Under the pieces are notes generated by a model, which was not told the origin of the DNA, ran no database searches, and saw only the letters and a program-made list of their open reading frames with translations. Shown piece by piece: positions 1 to 6,731 of a DNA stretch of 13,117 nt. Origin of the DNA: Bacteroidota bacterium. Its GTDB lineage: Bacteria > Bacteroidota > Bacteroidia > Flavobacteriales > Flavobacteriaceae. The DNA lies in NCBI GenBank assembly GCA_004356305.1, contig SMXJ01000130.1, positions 1-13,117 of the forward strand. Direction: 5' to 3'. The translations under genes and the position numbers were made by a program. How positions within the stretch are numbered: the first letter of the stretch is position 1; each line of letters starts with the position of its first letter.

Positions 1-120
1 CTACAAAAAACCCTCCCGGAAGCCCAAAGTAAATTGGTAACCATCACGGGAGGGTCTCATAACAATCTGATAAACTTCGCCGAATACCAACAAGGAATTC
101 GAGCGCTGCTATTAGATTGA
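1..120 (+). CDS. C-terminal fragment, probable alpha/beta hydrolase
   Basis: An open frame enters from the left edge in frame 1 and stops at TGA 118-120, leaving 39 codons. The peptide contains VTITGGSHNNL followed by a short helix-like tail (INFAEYQQGIRALLLD). In alpha/beta hydrolases the catalytic His lies near the C-terminus in a G-x-H-N/D context after a strand, and GGSHNNL fits that, with the His at about residue 20 of the fragment. The nucleophile and acid residues lie outside the window, so the family is an inference from this one motif. The gene converges on the small secreted-protein gene that ends at 147, with a 26-bp gap and no obvious hairpin terminator. Confidence 0.6.
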   Translation, partial: LQKTLPEAQSKLVTITGGSHNNLINFAEYQQGIRALLLD

Positions 121-146
121 CGAGGGCTAATTAGTTGATCGTTTTT

Positions 147-539
147 CTATTCGTTGTTATTTTCATCGTCGTTATTACCCTTCAACTTCGCTTTGTTTTT
201 GGTTTCTTTAGCTGTAACAGATTTGTTTTTTTCCGCGGCTTTGGTCTTTCCCGTAAGCGAGGCGTTATTAGTGCCTTCCTTATAATCCAATTTAGCAGCG
301 GTATTACTTCGTGCAGACTCGGTGTTCACCGCATCGGTTGATCCCGTATAGGCTGCCTTTTTATCAGCAACTTTCGTCTTATCCTCTTTAACTTTTTGAG
401 AATCTGAATAGGATGCTTTTGCTTTCTTCTCTACTTTTTTCACGGTGATCGTCGTATCATCCAACGATGGAGTGTCCTGGGCTTGAACTAATAAGCTTGA
501 GAATGCAATAGCGCAAAGAGTAAAAATTATTTTCTTCAT
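147..539 (-). CDS. Small exported Lys-rich low-complexity protein, function unknown
   Basis: This gene encodes 130 residues. It begins with a clear signal peptide: MKK, a hydrophobic stretch to about residue 18, then VQAQ with probable cleavage after Ala20. The mature part is almost all polar, rich in Lys, Ala, Thr, Asn and Asp, with no Cys or Trp and an acidic Asn/Glu tail (DDENNNE). This composition predicts a disordered, periplasmic or surface protein. No family is recognised. The neighbouring gene 573-1079 has a very similar signal peptide and orientation, so the two may form an exported pair. A TAnnTTTG box (TAACTTTG, 575-568) lies 28 nt upstream of the ATG, across the stop codon of that neighbour, suggesting its own promoter. 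Confidence 0.8.
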   Translation of the reverse strand: MKKIIFTLCAIAFSSLLVQAQDTPSLDDTTITVKKVEKKAKASYSDSQKVKEDKTKVADKKAAYTGSTDAVNTESARSNTAAKLDYKEGTNNASLTGKTKAAEKNKSVTAKETKNKAKLKGNNDDENNNE

Positions 540-567
540 AAAAGTATTTTAAATTAATTATGGAAAG

Positions 568-575
568 CAAAGTTA
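568..575 (-). promoter_or_regulatory. Candidate -7 box for the 147-539 gene
   Basis: Read on the minus strand, the sequence is TAACTTTG, an exact match to the Bacteroidota -7 consensus TAnnTTTG. It would place the transcript start near 562, about 22 nt before the ATG at 539. No good TTG -33 element is visible at the usual spacing, and the box overlaps the last codons of the upstream gene, so confidence is limited. Confidence 0.4.
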
Positions 576-1079
576 GTAATTATTTTTCTTTTTTCTGAGT
601 TTAACGATGCCTTTACCTCTTCTTTCAAGTTGTTCCCTGTTCTTCTCCATAGCTTCCATCCGTTCTTTTTCTTTTTGTTCATACATTTTTCGTCGCTCTG
701 CCTCTCTGGCTTTGGCTTCCTCAATTGATGCTTGCAGTTCATCTTCCTGACGTTTTTTTTCAGCCTCGATCAAAGCCTCATTTTTTTCGTCGATAGTTAC
801 TTCTTCCATCACGACATTTTTAGTGACCGTTTGCACGGTTTTTTCTTTGAAATCACTATCCTCAGATCTGTAATCCTTATTTTTGTCTTCTTTTTCTATC
901 AGAATTATGGTGCCGTCTGTTTGCCGGACCTCTTCGACTTCCTTCACCGTCACTTGGCTGCCTTCCTTCGTTACCACCCGTGTAGTGGTGGTAACTGTTT
1001 CTATAGTCTTTTTTTCCTGCGCCTGAATGGTACAGATCAAAGTGGAAAAAATACACAGAGTAAACGCAAATTTTTTCAT
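573..1079 (-). CDS. Exported Thr/Val- and Lys/Glu-rich protein with C-terminal coiled coil, function unknown
   Basis: This gene encodes 168 residues. Residues 1-20 form a signal peptide (MKKFAFTLC...IQAQ), with cleavage expected after Ala20. The mature protein starts with a Thr/Val-rich beta-prone stretch (TVTTTTRVVTKEG, about residues 28-40) and further V/T/E repeats to about 95. A long Glu/Lys/Arg-rich helix with heptad character follows (about 100-155), and the tail is basic (LRKKKNNY). It resembles exported hypothetical proteins common in flavobacteria, but I know no assigned role. The ATG at 1079 is the only start that gives a signal peptide. It lies immediately upstream of the similarly built 147-539 gene, which starts 33 nt beyond its stop. 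Confidence 0.8.
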   Translation of the reverse strand: MKKFAFTLCIFSTLICTIQAQEKKTIETVTTTTRVVTKEGSQVTVKEVEEVRQTDGTIILIEKEDKNKDYRSEDSDFKEKTVQTVTKNVVMEEVTIDEKNEALIEAEKKRQEDELQASIEEAKAREAERRKMYEQKEKERMEAMEKNREQLERRGKGIVKLRKKKNNY

Positions 1080-1128
1080 AATATAATTGTTAAAATCTTT
1101 GGAGCTTAGTAAAAATAAGCAATATCAA

Positions 1129-1147
1129 TGACTTTTAAAAGAAGTCA
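1129..1147. repeat. Perfect inverted repeat, TGACTT arms
   Basis: TGACTT and AAGTCA flank a 7-nt centre (TTAAAAG), inside the 249-bp divergent region between the exported-protein gene (start 1079) and ychF (start 1329). Neither flanking gene ends here, so a terminator role is unlikely. An operator or a remnant of a mobile repeat is possible. Confidence 0.5.
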
Positions 1148-1168
1148 AATAAATAATTCCTTATTCCC

Positions 1169-1185
1169 TGATAGATATTCTATCA
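1169..1185. repeat. Perfect inverted repeat, TGATAGA arms
   Basis: Seven-base arms, TGATAGA and TCTATCA, flank the 3-nt centre TAT. The repeat lies 21 bp downstream of the TGACTT inverted repeat and 144 bp before the ychF start. It could form a small hairpin or bind a dimeric regulator. The rest of this intergenic stretch is AT-rich and holds the ychF promoter box but no gene I can support. Confidence 0.55.
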
Positions 1186-1276
1186 ATCCGCTTATATATG
1201 ATATTTGATTTGCGACATGGTAAATACGCGGTATAAATGAAGTGGGTTGGAATGGTGAAAATGTGCAGTTATCTCT

Positions 1277-1284
1277 TATATTTG
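1277..1284 (+). promoter_or_regulatory. Candidate ychF promoter -7 box
   Basis: TATATTTG, followed by CAAC, matches the Bacteroidota -7 consensus TAnnTTTG exactly. It would start a transcript near 1290, about 39 nt before the ychF ATG. The nearest upstream TTG (1247-1249) is 27 bp away, wider than the usual spacing, so the -33 element is uncertain. The box lies downstream of the possible GTG start at 1242, which argues against that longer start. Confidence 0.5.
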
Positions 1285-1328
1285 CAACCGCTAAGAAAAA
1301 TTCGCAGTTTTTTAAATTTTCAGAAAGA

Positions 1329-2423
1329 ATGAAGGCAGGAATCGTAGGAATGCCCAATGTGGGTAAATCCACTTTATTTAATTGTTTGTCCAATGCCAAA
1401 GCGCAAAGTGCCAACTTTCCGTTTTGTACCATCGAGCCCAATATAGGGGTGGTAATTGTACCGGACCATCGTTTGGAGAAATTGGAAGAATTGGTCAATC
1501 CCGAACGTGTATTGCCTGCCACCGTGGACATTGTAGATATAGCAGGATTGGTAAAAGGTGCCAGCGAGGGGGAAGGTTTGGGGAATCAGTTCCTCGGAAA
1601 CATTCGGGAAACCGATGCCATTTTACACGTTTTACGCTGTTTTGATAATGACAATATTGCACATGTAGATGGTAGCATTGACCCTGTTCGTGATAAGGAG
1701 ATCATCGATATTGAACTTCAACTGAAGGATCTTGAGACCGTTGAGAATCGTCTGGAAAAAGTATTTCGGGCGGCCCGCACCGGAAATAAAGAAGCCTTGA
1801 ATGAGCAGAAAGTATTGATTAAGGTGAAAACCGGACTTGAAGGTGGTAATTCTGTTCGTGCCATTGACCTAACTGAAAGTGAACGCGAAGAATATACCGA
1901 TCCATTACTGTTTATCACGGACAAACCGGTGATGTATGTTTGCAATGTAGATGAAAACGCGGCAGCTACAGGGAACGATTATGTAGAAAAAGTCAGGGCC
2001 AGCGTTGCGAATGAGAAAGCCGAAGTATTGGTGCTGGCCGTGAGTACCGAAGCCGAGATCACCGAACTGGGTACCTATGAAGAACGCCAAATGTTCCTCG
2101 AAGACCTGGGATTGGATGAGCCGGGATCGGCCAAACTTATCAGAAGCGCTTACCGCTTATTGAAGTTGCAAACTTATTTCACCGCCGGTGAAAAAGAAGT
2201 TCGCGCGTGGACCATTCCTGTGGGTGCAACAGCTCCTCAGGCCGCCGGAGTTATCCATACCGATTTTGAAAAAGGTTTCATTCGAGCCGAAGTAATAAAA
2301 TACCACGACTTTGCGAATTATGGTAGTGAAGCCAAAGTTCGCGAGGCAGGGAAACTGGGCATAGAAGGCAAGGAATACATCGTTCAGGATGGCGATGTGA
2401 TGCATTTCCGTTTCAATGTGTAG
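1329..2423 (+). CDS. ychF: Redox-responsive ATPase YchF (Obg/OLA1 family)
   Basis: This gene encodes 364 residues, the usual length for bacterial YchF. It is a universally conserved cytosolic TRAFAC-class P-loop protein that associates with ribosomes and, unlike its GTPase relatives, prefers ATP. The P-loop is GMPNVGKST (7-15), the G3 region is DIAGLVKGAS (70-79), and the G4 position reads NVDE (206-209) rather than NKxD, the change linked to ATP preference. A coiled-coil insert spans about 125-200. The C-terminal TGS domain (about 280-364) ends EGKEYIVQDGDVMHFRFNV. The ATG at 1329 was chosen over an in-frame GTG at 1242 because family members begin a few residues before the P-loop and because a promoter-like box lies between the two. 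It appears monocistronic. Confidence 0.97.
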   Translation: MKAGIVGMPNVGKSTLFNCLSNAKAQSANFPFCTIEPNIGVVIVPDHRLEKLEELVNPERVLPATVDIVDIAGLVKGASEGEGLGNQFLGNIRETDAILHVLRCFDNDNIAHVDGSIDPVRDKEIIDIELQLKDLETVENRLEKVFRAARTGNKEALNEQKVLIKVKTGLEGGNSVRAIDLTESEREEYTDPLLFITDKPVMYVCNVDENAAATGNDYVEKVRASVANEKAEVLVLAVSTEAEITELGTYEERQMFLEDLGLDEPGSAKLIRSAYRLLKLQTYFTAGEKEVRAWTIPVGATAPQAAGVIHTDFEKGFIRAEVIKYHDFANYGSEAKVREAGKLGIEGKEYIVQDGDVMHFRFNV

Positions 2424-2430
2424 TTTTTTG

Positions 2431-2493
2431 TAGTGTTAATATGTTGATTTGTTGATTCGTATCTCGTGCTTCCGACTTCTGTCCTCACACTTC
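2431..2493. repeat. Simple-sequence-like intergenic repeat after ychF
   Basis: The 112-bp gap after ychF holds two near-identical 8-bp units (GTTGATTT, GTTGATTC; 2443-2458) next to a T/C-rich run with ACTTC-type units (CTTCCGACTTCTGTCC). Strings of this kind look like the dispersed intergenic repeats seen in flavobacterial genomes. That recognition is from memory and was not searched. No convincing promoter is visible for the following gene. Confidence 0.35.
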
Positions 2494-2535
2494 AACCACC
2501 ACTGTTATTCTCCATTTAATACGTAAATTGCTGAA

Positions 2536-3957
2536 ATGAATCGAACTGGAAAAGTAGTTTTATCCATTACTGCATTTGCACTCGTTCTAGAATTTATTTT
2601 ACTCAAGGAGCTTCCTTTTTTTTGGGATGGGATCAGTAAGGCCTATCGTGCTGACTGGATCTATACGCACCACTTTTCATCGCTCATAGTTCCCACTGAA
2701 TTCAACTCGGGTCATCCGCCCTTATGGATCACGCTCATCGCCCTTTTCTGGACCTTATTCGGGAAAACCGTATGGGCGGCGAGATTACTTCTGTTGTTGA
2801 TAAATCTGGGGACGTTCTACCAGTTATTTCTGCTATGTAAAAAGAGTTTTGTCCCCGGAGTTTCACTGTTGTTTTTCTTACTGGTCGCTATAGATCCCAC
2901 ACTTATAGCTCAAACCACCATATTGAACAATGATATGCTTTTATTGTTCTTTGTGTTGTTGGGACTCAATTCTTTGCTCATACATAAATGGGGATGGTAC
3001 ACACTGGCAATAATCGGTTTGCTGCTCACCAATCTTAGGGGTATCTACTGTGTGATCTCTTTTGGAGCGATTCATTTCCTGTGGGTTCGTTATGCCGAAT
3101 TGGCCTATGACAGAAAGATGTTACGAGCTTATTTCACCGGAAGTGTTGTTTTCATTGGCTTTTTGTTCGTTCAATACAGTGAATTAGGATGGATCCTGAT
3201 CTCCAAAAACGAGAACTACGCAGCACATAGAGAAATCGTCGGATTCGCGAGAGTAGCGAAGAATGCGGCGGCCTATGTCAAAAATCTTCTCGATTTCGGG
3301 CGGGTATTCCTATGGATCCCTTTTGGAATTATACTGGTATCGATTTTTAAAAACAAGAACCGTCAACTATCGCGAAGTTCAAAACGGATCTTCATTGCCT
3401 TAACCGTGTTCACTCTGGTATTCTTCTTCGGATTTGTTCCCTTTAACAACCCGATGGGCCCCCGTTATTTAATGATCTGTTTTATATTGGCCTGCATACT
3501 GTTCATCAACTTATTGTTCGGTAGTCATATTAAGGAATCACTGAGAAAAGGGTTGGTAGCTCTAATTGTATTGGCTTTTATCACGGGTCACTTTTGGATC
3601 TATCCGGCCATTATTTCTCAAGGCTGGGATAGCAGTTTGGCCTATCTCAACTATTTTTCAGAAGAAAAAAAAATGCTGACCTATATTTCCGAAGAAAATA
3701 TTCCTATCGATGAAATAGGAACACATCTGCCTTTAAACAGTAAACACATGGCAACCATCGGGGCTACGGAAAAATTCGATCCGCCTTTTGCGGTTCCCGA
3801 CCTCAATACAAACAGGTACTTTCTTTTCTCCAATGTTGAAAACCGAACCAAGGATGACGGCATTAAAATATTGCGAACAGAGTGGAAAGAAATAGTCACC
3901 TATTCACGGATGGGCGTATTCCTGACCTTGTATGAGAATCCTGAAAAAATAGATTAG
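2536..3957 (+). CDS. Polytopic membrane protein, probable GT-C (PMT/ArnT-like) glycosyltransferase
   Basis: This gene encodes 473 residues with roughly ten or more hydrophobic segments, starting at about 8-25 and ending near 360, followed by a soluble C-terminal part of about 100 residues. The first extramembrane loop holds an acidic residue after an aromatic run (FFWDG, Asp31) and the motif GHPPLW (59-64). Both sit where GT-C glycosyltransferases of the PMT_2/ArnT type keep their catalytic acid and lipid-donor site. Such enzymes move sugars from polyprenyl phosphate donors to lipids or proteins on the outer face of the inner membrane. Donor and acceptor cannot be read here. Its stop overlaps the convergent lipoprotein gene by 4 bp. 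The family call is moderate and rests on topology plus that loop. Confidence 0.7.
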   Translation: MNRTGKVVLSITAFALVLEFILLKELPFFWDGISKAYRADWIYTHHFSSLIVPTEFNSGHPPLWITLIALFWTLFGKTVWAARLLLLLINLGTFYQLFLLCKKSFVPGVSLLFFLLVAIDPTLIAQTTILNNDMLLLFFVLLGLNSLLIHKWGWYTLAIIGLLLTNLRGIYCVISFGAIHFLWVRYAELAYDRKMLRAYFTGSVVFIGFLFVQYSELGWILISKNENYAAHREIVGFARVAKNAAAYVKNLLDFGRVFLWIPFGIILVSIFKNKNRQLSRSSKRIFIALTVFTLVFFFGFVPFNNPMGPRYLMICFILACILFINLLFGSHIKESLRKGLVALIVLAFITGHFWIYPAIISQGWDSSLAYLNYFSEEKKMLTYISEENIPIDEIGTHLPLNSKHMATIGATEKFDPPFAVPDLNTNRYFLFSNVENRTKDDGIKILRTEWKEIVTYSRMGVFLTLYENPEKID

Positions 3958-4538
3958 AGCTCTCTGAAAGAGTCTACCATAAAATAGAAAGTTTCTTTGT
4001 ACGCTTCTTCAGAGCTTCCTAAGGTCCATGTCATGATCATATAGACGTTGTTCCGTCCTTCTACAAAGGTCATTATATAGAAAATATCAGAATCGACATC
4101 TGCCACACGGCCTGTAAATTCAACCTGTTCGGCATCCATTCCATCGATGGTAAGTCGCTTAGGTACATCCAGATTGATCACGTCCAGCCTTTCCATAAAA
4201 TAGTCGAGTTGAATTTTTCTATAATTCCCAATGGTGGATAAAGAGCTGTCATACTCACCGAACTCTTCATATGCCTCCACAAAACCCGATCTGTCCTCAT
4301 CGATGATCGCCAGATAGGTTTCTCTGTATGTATTCTGAAATTGCATGGAGGCGTCCACATTCAGATCGCTTACTTTTTTCATATATTTTGGAACCGAGAT
4401 CTCATAAAGCCCGGATGCAGATTCAGTAGTAAAATCGGATGACTTCAGATCATCTGCTTTTTTCGCACCAATTCCTCCACAGGAATACAATAAAAATAAC
4501 AGTCCTAAAGTTGATAAGAGGGAGATAGATTTCTTCAT
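3954..4538 (-). CDS. Predicted lipoprotein, function unknown
   Basis: This gene encodes 194 residues. A basic n-region (MKK) and a Leu-rich core run into LLYSCGG, giving a lipobox with Cys20 as the likely lipidated residue. A short linker (about 21-42) precedes a compact alpha/beta domain. That domain begins with a YEISVPKYM strand and ends in a WTLGSS...FYFMVDSF segment, loosely like PsbP/Mog1-type folds, though that comparison is weak. The frame is open further upstream to an ATG at 4622, but that start would bury the signal peptide behind 28 hydrophilic residues, so 4538 is preferred. It is transcribed divergently from parE and converges on the glycosyltransferase gene, sharing 3954-3957 with it. 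Confidence 0.82.
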   Translation of the reverse strand: MKKSISLLSTLGLLFLLYSCGGIGAKKADDLKSSDFTTESASGLYEISVPKYMKKVSDLNVDASMQFQNTYRETYLAIIDEDRSGFVEAYEEFGEYDSSLSTIGNYRKIQLDYFMERLDVINLDVPKRLTIDGMDAEQVEFTGRVADVDSDIFYIMTFVEGRNNVYMIMTWTLGSSEEAYKETFYFMVDSFREL

Positions 4539-4622
4539 GATTAAGCGATTGAAAATTGGATAGTATTCAAGATATGTATTTCTGAGATCATCAGAGACAA
4601 AGCAAGGATGTTTTCTTAACAA

Positions 4623-4651
4623 TTTGCTGCATTTTTTGTTAATTACTTTAG
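4623..4651 (+). promoter_or_regulatory. Weak candidate promoter for parE
   Basis: TTTG (4623-4626), 17 bp, then TACTTTAG (4644-4651) fits the Bacteroidota -33/-7 pattern with one mismatch in the -7 box. A second near match, TATCTTAG, lies at 4685-4692, only 20 bp before the ATG. Either could serve. The 174-bp divergent gap (4539-4712) shows no other feature, and no good promoter box was found for the minus-strand lipoprotein gene. Confidence 0.25.
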
Positions 4652-4712
4652 TGAAGTTAGGTTTTAATTTTTAGACCTAAATTCTATCTTAGCCAAGATA
4701 CAACCTACGTTT

Positions 4713-6563
4713 ATGGCAAAAGCACAATATACCGAAGATAATATACGCTCTCTCGATTGGAAGGAGCATATTCGAATGCGCCCGGGGATGTATATTGGAA
4801 AATTAGGGGATGGTTCGTCTCCCGATGATGGTATTTATGTTTTGTTGAAGGAGATCATCGATAATTGCATCGATGAGTTTGTGATGGGTGCCGGAAAAAC
4901 CATCGAGATCCGTATCAAGGACAAAGAAGTGAAGGTGCGCGATTATGGGCGTGGCATTCCATTGGGGAAGTTGGTCGATGTAGTTTCAAAGATGAATACC
5001 GGTGGGAAGTATGATTCCCGTGCATTTAAGAAGGCGGTTGGATTGAACGGGGTGGGTGCCAAGGCAGTGAATGCTCTTTCTACTTATTTCAAGGTTGAAT
5101 CGATACGTGATAATAAACTGAAATCGGCCGAGTTCTCAGTTGGGGAACTTACCGATAGTCCCGAGCCGGAGGAAAGTACGAAACGCAAAGGGACCATGGT
5201 TACCTTTATTCCGGACGAAAGTATTTTTAAGCACTATAAATTCCGAAGTGAGTATGTACAGAAAATGCTTCGCAACTATGTGTATCTCAATCCGGGACTT
5301 ACCATCGATTTCAATGGGGAAAAGTTTTATTCGGAAAACGGGCTAAAAGATCTGCTGGAAGACAATATGTCACAGGAAGACATGTTGTATCCTATCATTC
5401 ATTTGAGGGGAGACGATATAGAGGTCGCAATAACCCACAGTAAAACCCAGTATAGTGAGGAATACCACAGTTTTGTCAATGGACAGAATACCACTCAGGG
5501 AGGTACGCACCATGCGGCTTTCAGGGAAAGCCTTGTGAAAACGATTCGCGAGTTCTACGGAAAAAATTACGATGCCAGTGATATACGTAAGTCCATTGTA
5601 TCTGCGATCAGCATAAAAGTGATGGAGCCCATTTTTGAGAGTCAGACAAAGACCAAGCTCGGTTCTACCGAAATGGGGGAAAATTTTCCAACGGTAAGAA
5701 CTTATATCAACGACTTCATCAAGACACAGTTGGATAATTACCTGCATAAGAATCCGGAGATCGCTGAGAAGATCCAGAAAAAGATCGTTCAGGCTGAAAA
5801 GGAACGAAAGGAACTTAGTGGAATAAGAAAACTGGCACGTGATCGCGCGAAGAAGGCAAGTCTTCATAATAAAAAATTACGCGATTGCCGTATTCATTTG
5901 GGGGATCTTAAGAATGAGCGTAGTCGGGAAACCACTTTGTTCATTACCGAGGGAGATTCGGCCAGCGGAAGTATCACCAAAAGCCGGGATGTGAATACAC
6001 AGGCTGTCTTCAGCTTAAAGGGAAAACCCCTGAATAGTTACGGGTTAAGTAAAAAGATAGTCTATGAAAACGAGGAATTCAATTTATTACAAGCTGCCTT
6101 GAATATCGAGGATTCGATGGAAGATCTGCGCTATAATAACATCGTGATAGCCACAGATGCCGATGTGGATGGTATGCATATTAGGTTATTGCTCATCACG
6201 TTTTTCCTGCAATTCTTTCCCGAACTGATCAAGGAGGGACATCTTTATATTTTACAGACGCCATTATTCCGTGTACGAAACAAAAAGGACACCATCTATT
6301 GTTATTCTGAAGAGGAACGGGTGGCAGCTATCGAGAAACTGAAGCCCAAACCGGAGATCACGCGTTTTAAAGGGTTGGGTGAAATTTCGCCTGACGAGTT
6401 CCGACATTTTATAGGTGACGACATACGTCTGGACCCGGTAATGTTGGACAAATCGATGAGTATTGAGCAATTATTGAAATTCTATATGGGTAAGAACACA
6501 CCCGAGAGACAAGAATTTATCATCAATAATCTGAAGGTTGAACTGGATAAAGTAGAGGAGTAG
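4713..6563 (+). CDS. parE: DNA topoisomerase IV subunit B (ParE)
   Basis: This is the ATPase subunit of topoisomerase IV, which pairs with ParC to decatenate replicated chromosomes and relax supercoils. It has 616 residues, typical of ParE. The GHKL ATPase domain shows KEIIDNCIDE (46-55, with general base Glu47 and Mg-binding Asn51), DYGRGIP (77-83) and GLNGVGAKAVNALS (110-123). The transducer domain carries QTKTKLGS (311-318). The TOPRIM domain has EGDSASG (413-419) and TDADVDGMHI (481-490), the metal-binding acids needed for DNA cleavage, and RFKGLGEI (551-558) follows. The lack of the large insert seen in some GyrB proteins, and the parC gene downstream, favour ParE over GyrB. All key residues seem intact. 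The start is the only ATG giving the normal N-terminus. Confidence 0.97.
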   Translation: MAKAQYTEDNIRSLDWKEHIRMRPGMYIGKLGDGSSPDDGIYVLLKEIIDNCIDEFVMGAGKTIEIRIKDKEVKVRDYGRGIPLGKLVDVVSKMNTGGKYDSRAFKKAVGLNGVGAKAVNALSTYFKVESIRDNKLKSAEFSVGELTDSPEPEESTKRKGTMVTFIPDESIFKHYKFRSEYVQKMLRNYVYLNPGLTIDFNGEKFYSENGLKDLLEDNMSQEDMLYPIIHLRGDDIEVAITHSKTQYSEEYHSFVNGQNTTQGGTHHAAFRESLVKTIREFYGKNYDASDIRKSIVSAISIKVMEPIFESQTKTKLGSTEMGENFPTVRTYINDFIKTQLDNYLHKNPEIAEKIQKKIVQAEKERKELSGIRKLARDRAKKASLHNKKLRDCRIHLGDLKNERSRETTLFITEGDSASGSITKSRDVNTQAVFSLKGKPLNSYGLSKKIVYENEEFNLLQAALNIEDSMEDLRYNNIVIATDADVDGMHIRLLLITFFLQFFPELIKEGHLYILQTPLFRVRNKKDTIYCYSEEERVAAIEKLKPKPEITRFKGLGEISPDEFRHFIGDDIRLDPVMLDKSMSIEQLLKFYMGKNTPERQEFIINNLKVELDKVEE

Positions 6564-6570
6564 GTAGACG

Positions 6571-6604
6571 TGAGATATTAGATATGAGATATGAGTATTG
6601 AGTA
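6571..6604. repeat. Degenerate TGAGATAT tandem repeat
   Basis: Immediately after parE, about five imperfect copies of a 6-8 bp unit occur in a row (TGAGATAT, TAGATA, TGAGATA, TGAGTAT, TGAGT). The copies are not codon-phased with parE, which has already stopped at 6563. This looks like the low-complexity arm of a dispersed intergenic repeat. Confidence 0.5.
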
Positions 6605-6633
6605 AACAAAAGATAGCTTGAAGTAAAAGAGAA

Positions 6634-6680
6634 ATTCCTCCATGCACTTTGTGCCTGCTTTGTGTCCTTTGCGGTAAAAC
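6634..6680. repeat. Intergenic CTTTGTGCC/CTTTGTGTCC/CTTTGCGG repeat element
   Basis: Between parE and parC, CTTTGTGCC (6647-6655), CTTTGTGTCC (6658-6667) and CTTTGCGGT (6667-6675) follow one another, ending in AAAAC. This 'CTTTGTG...CTTTGCGGTaAA' string strongly resembles a short non-coding repeat that I recall in many Bacteroidota intergenic regions. The recognition is from memory. It lies on the path of any parE-parC cotranscript. The remaining 50 bp to the parC ATG hold no clear promoter. Confidence 0.45.
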
Positions 6681-6731
6681 ACTAACAAAGTTGAGGTAAT
6701 GAATTTATAATAATAGGACGACAGGAAATTA

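Noticed and set aside
732..1109. 125-residue plus-strand frame opposite the exported coiled-coil protein
   Set aside because: It is Phe/Leu-rich because it is the complement of Glu/Lys-rich codons; the minus frame has a real signal peptide.
1242..1328. Upstream in-frame GTG start for ychF adding 29 residues
   Set aside because: YchF proteins start a few residues before the P-loop, and a good -7 box at 1277-1284 lies inside the proposed extension.
4539..4622. Upstream ATG extending the lipoprotein by 28 residues
   Set aside because: It would place the signal peptide and lipobox internally; MKK at 4538 gives a normal lipoprotein start.
5370..5867. 165-residue minus-strand frame inside parE
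   Set aside because: It is fully inside a clearly conserved gene on the other strand and its peptide looks like reverse-complement noise.
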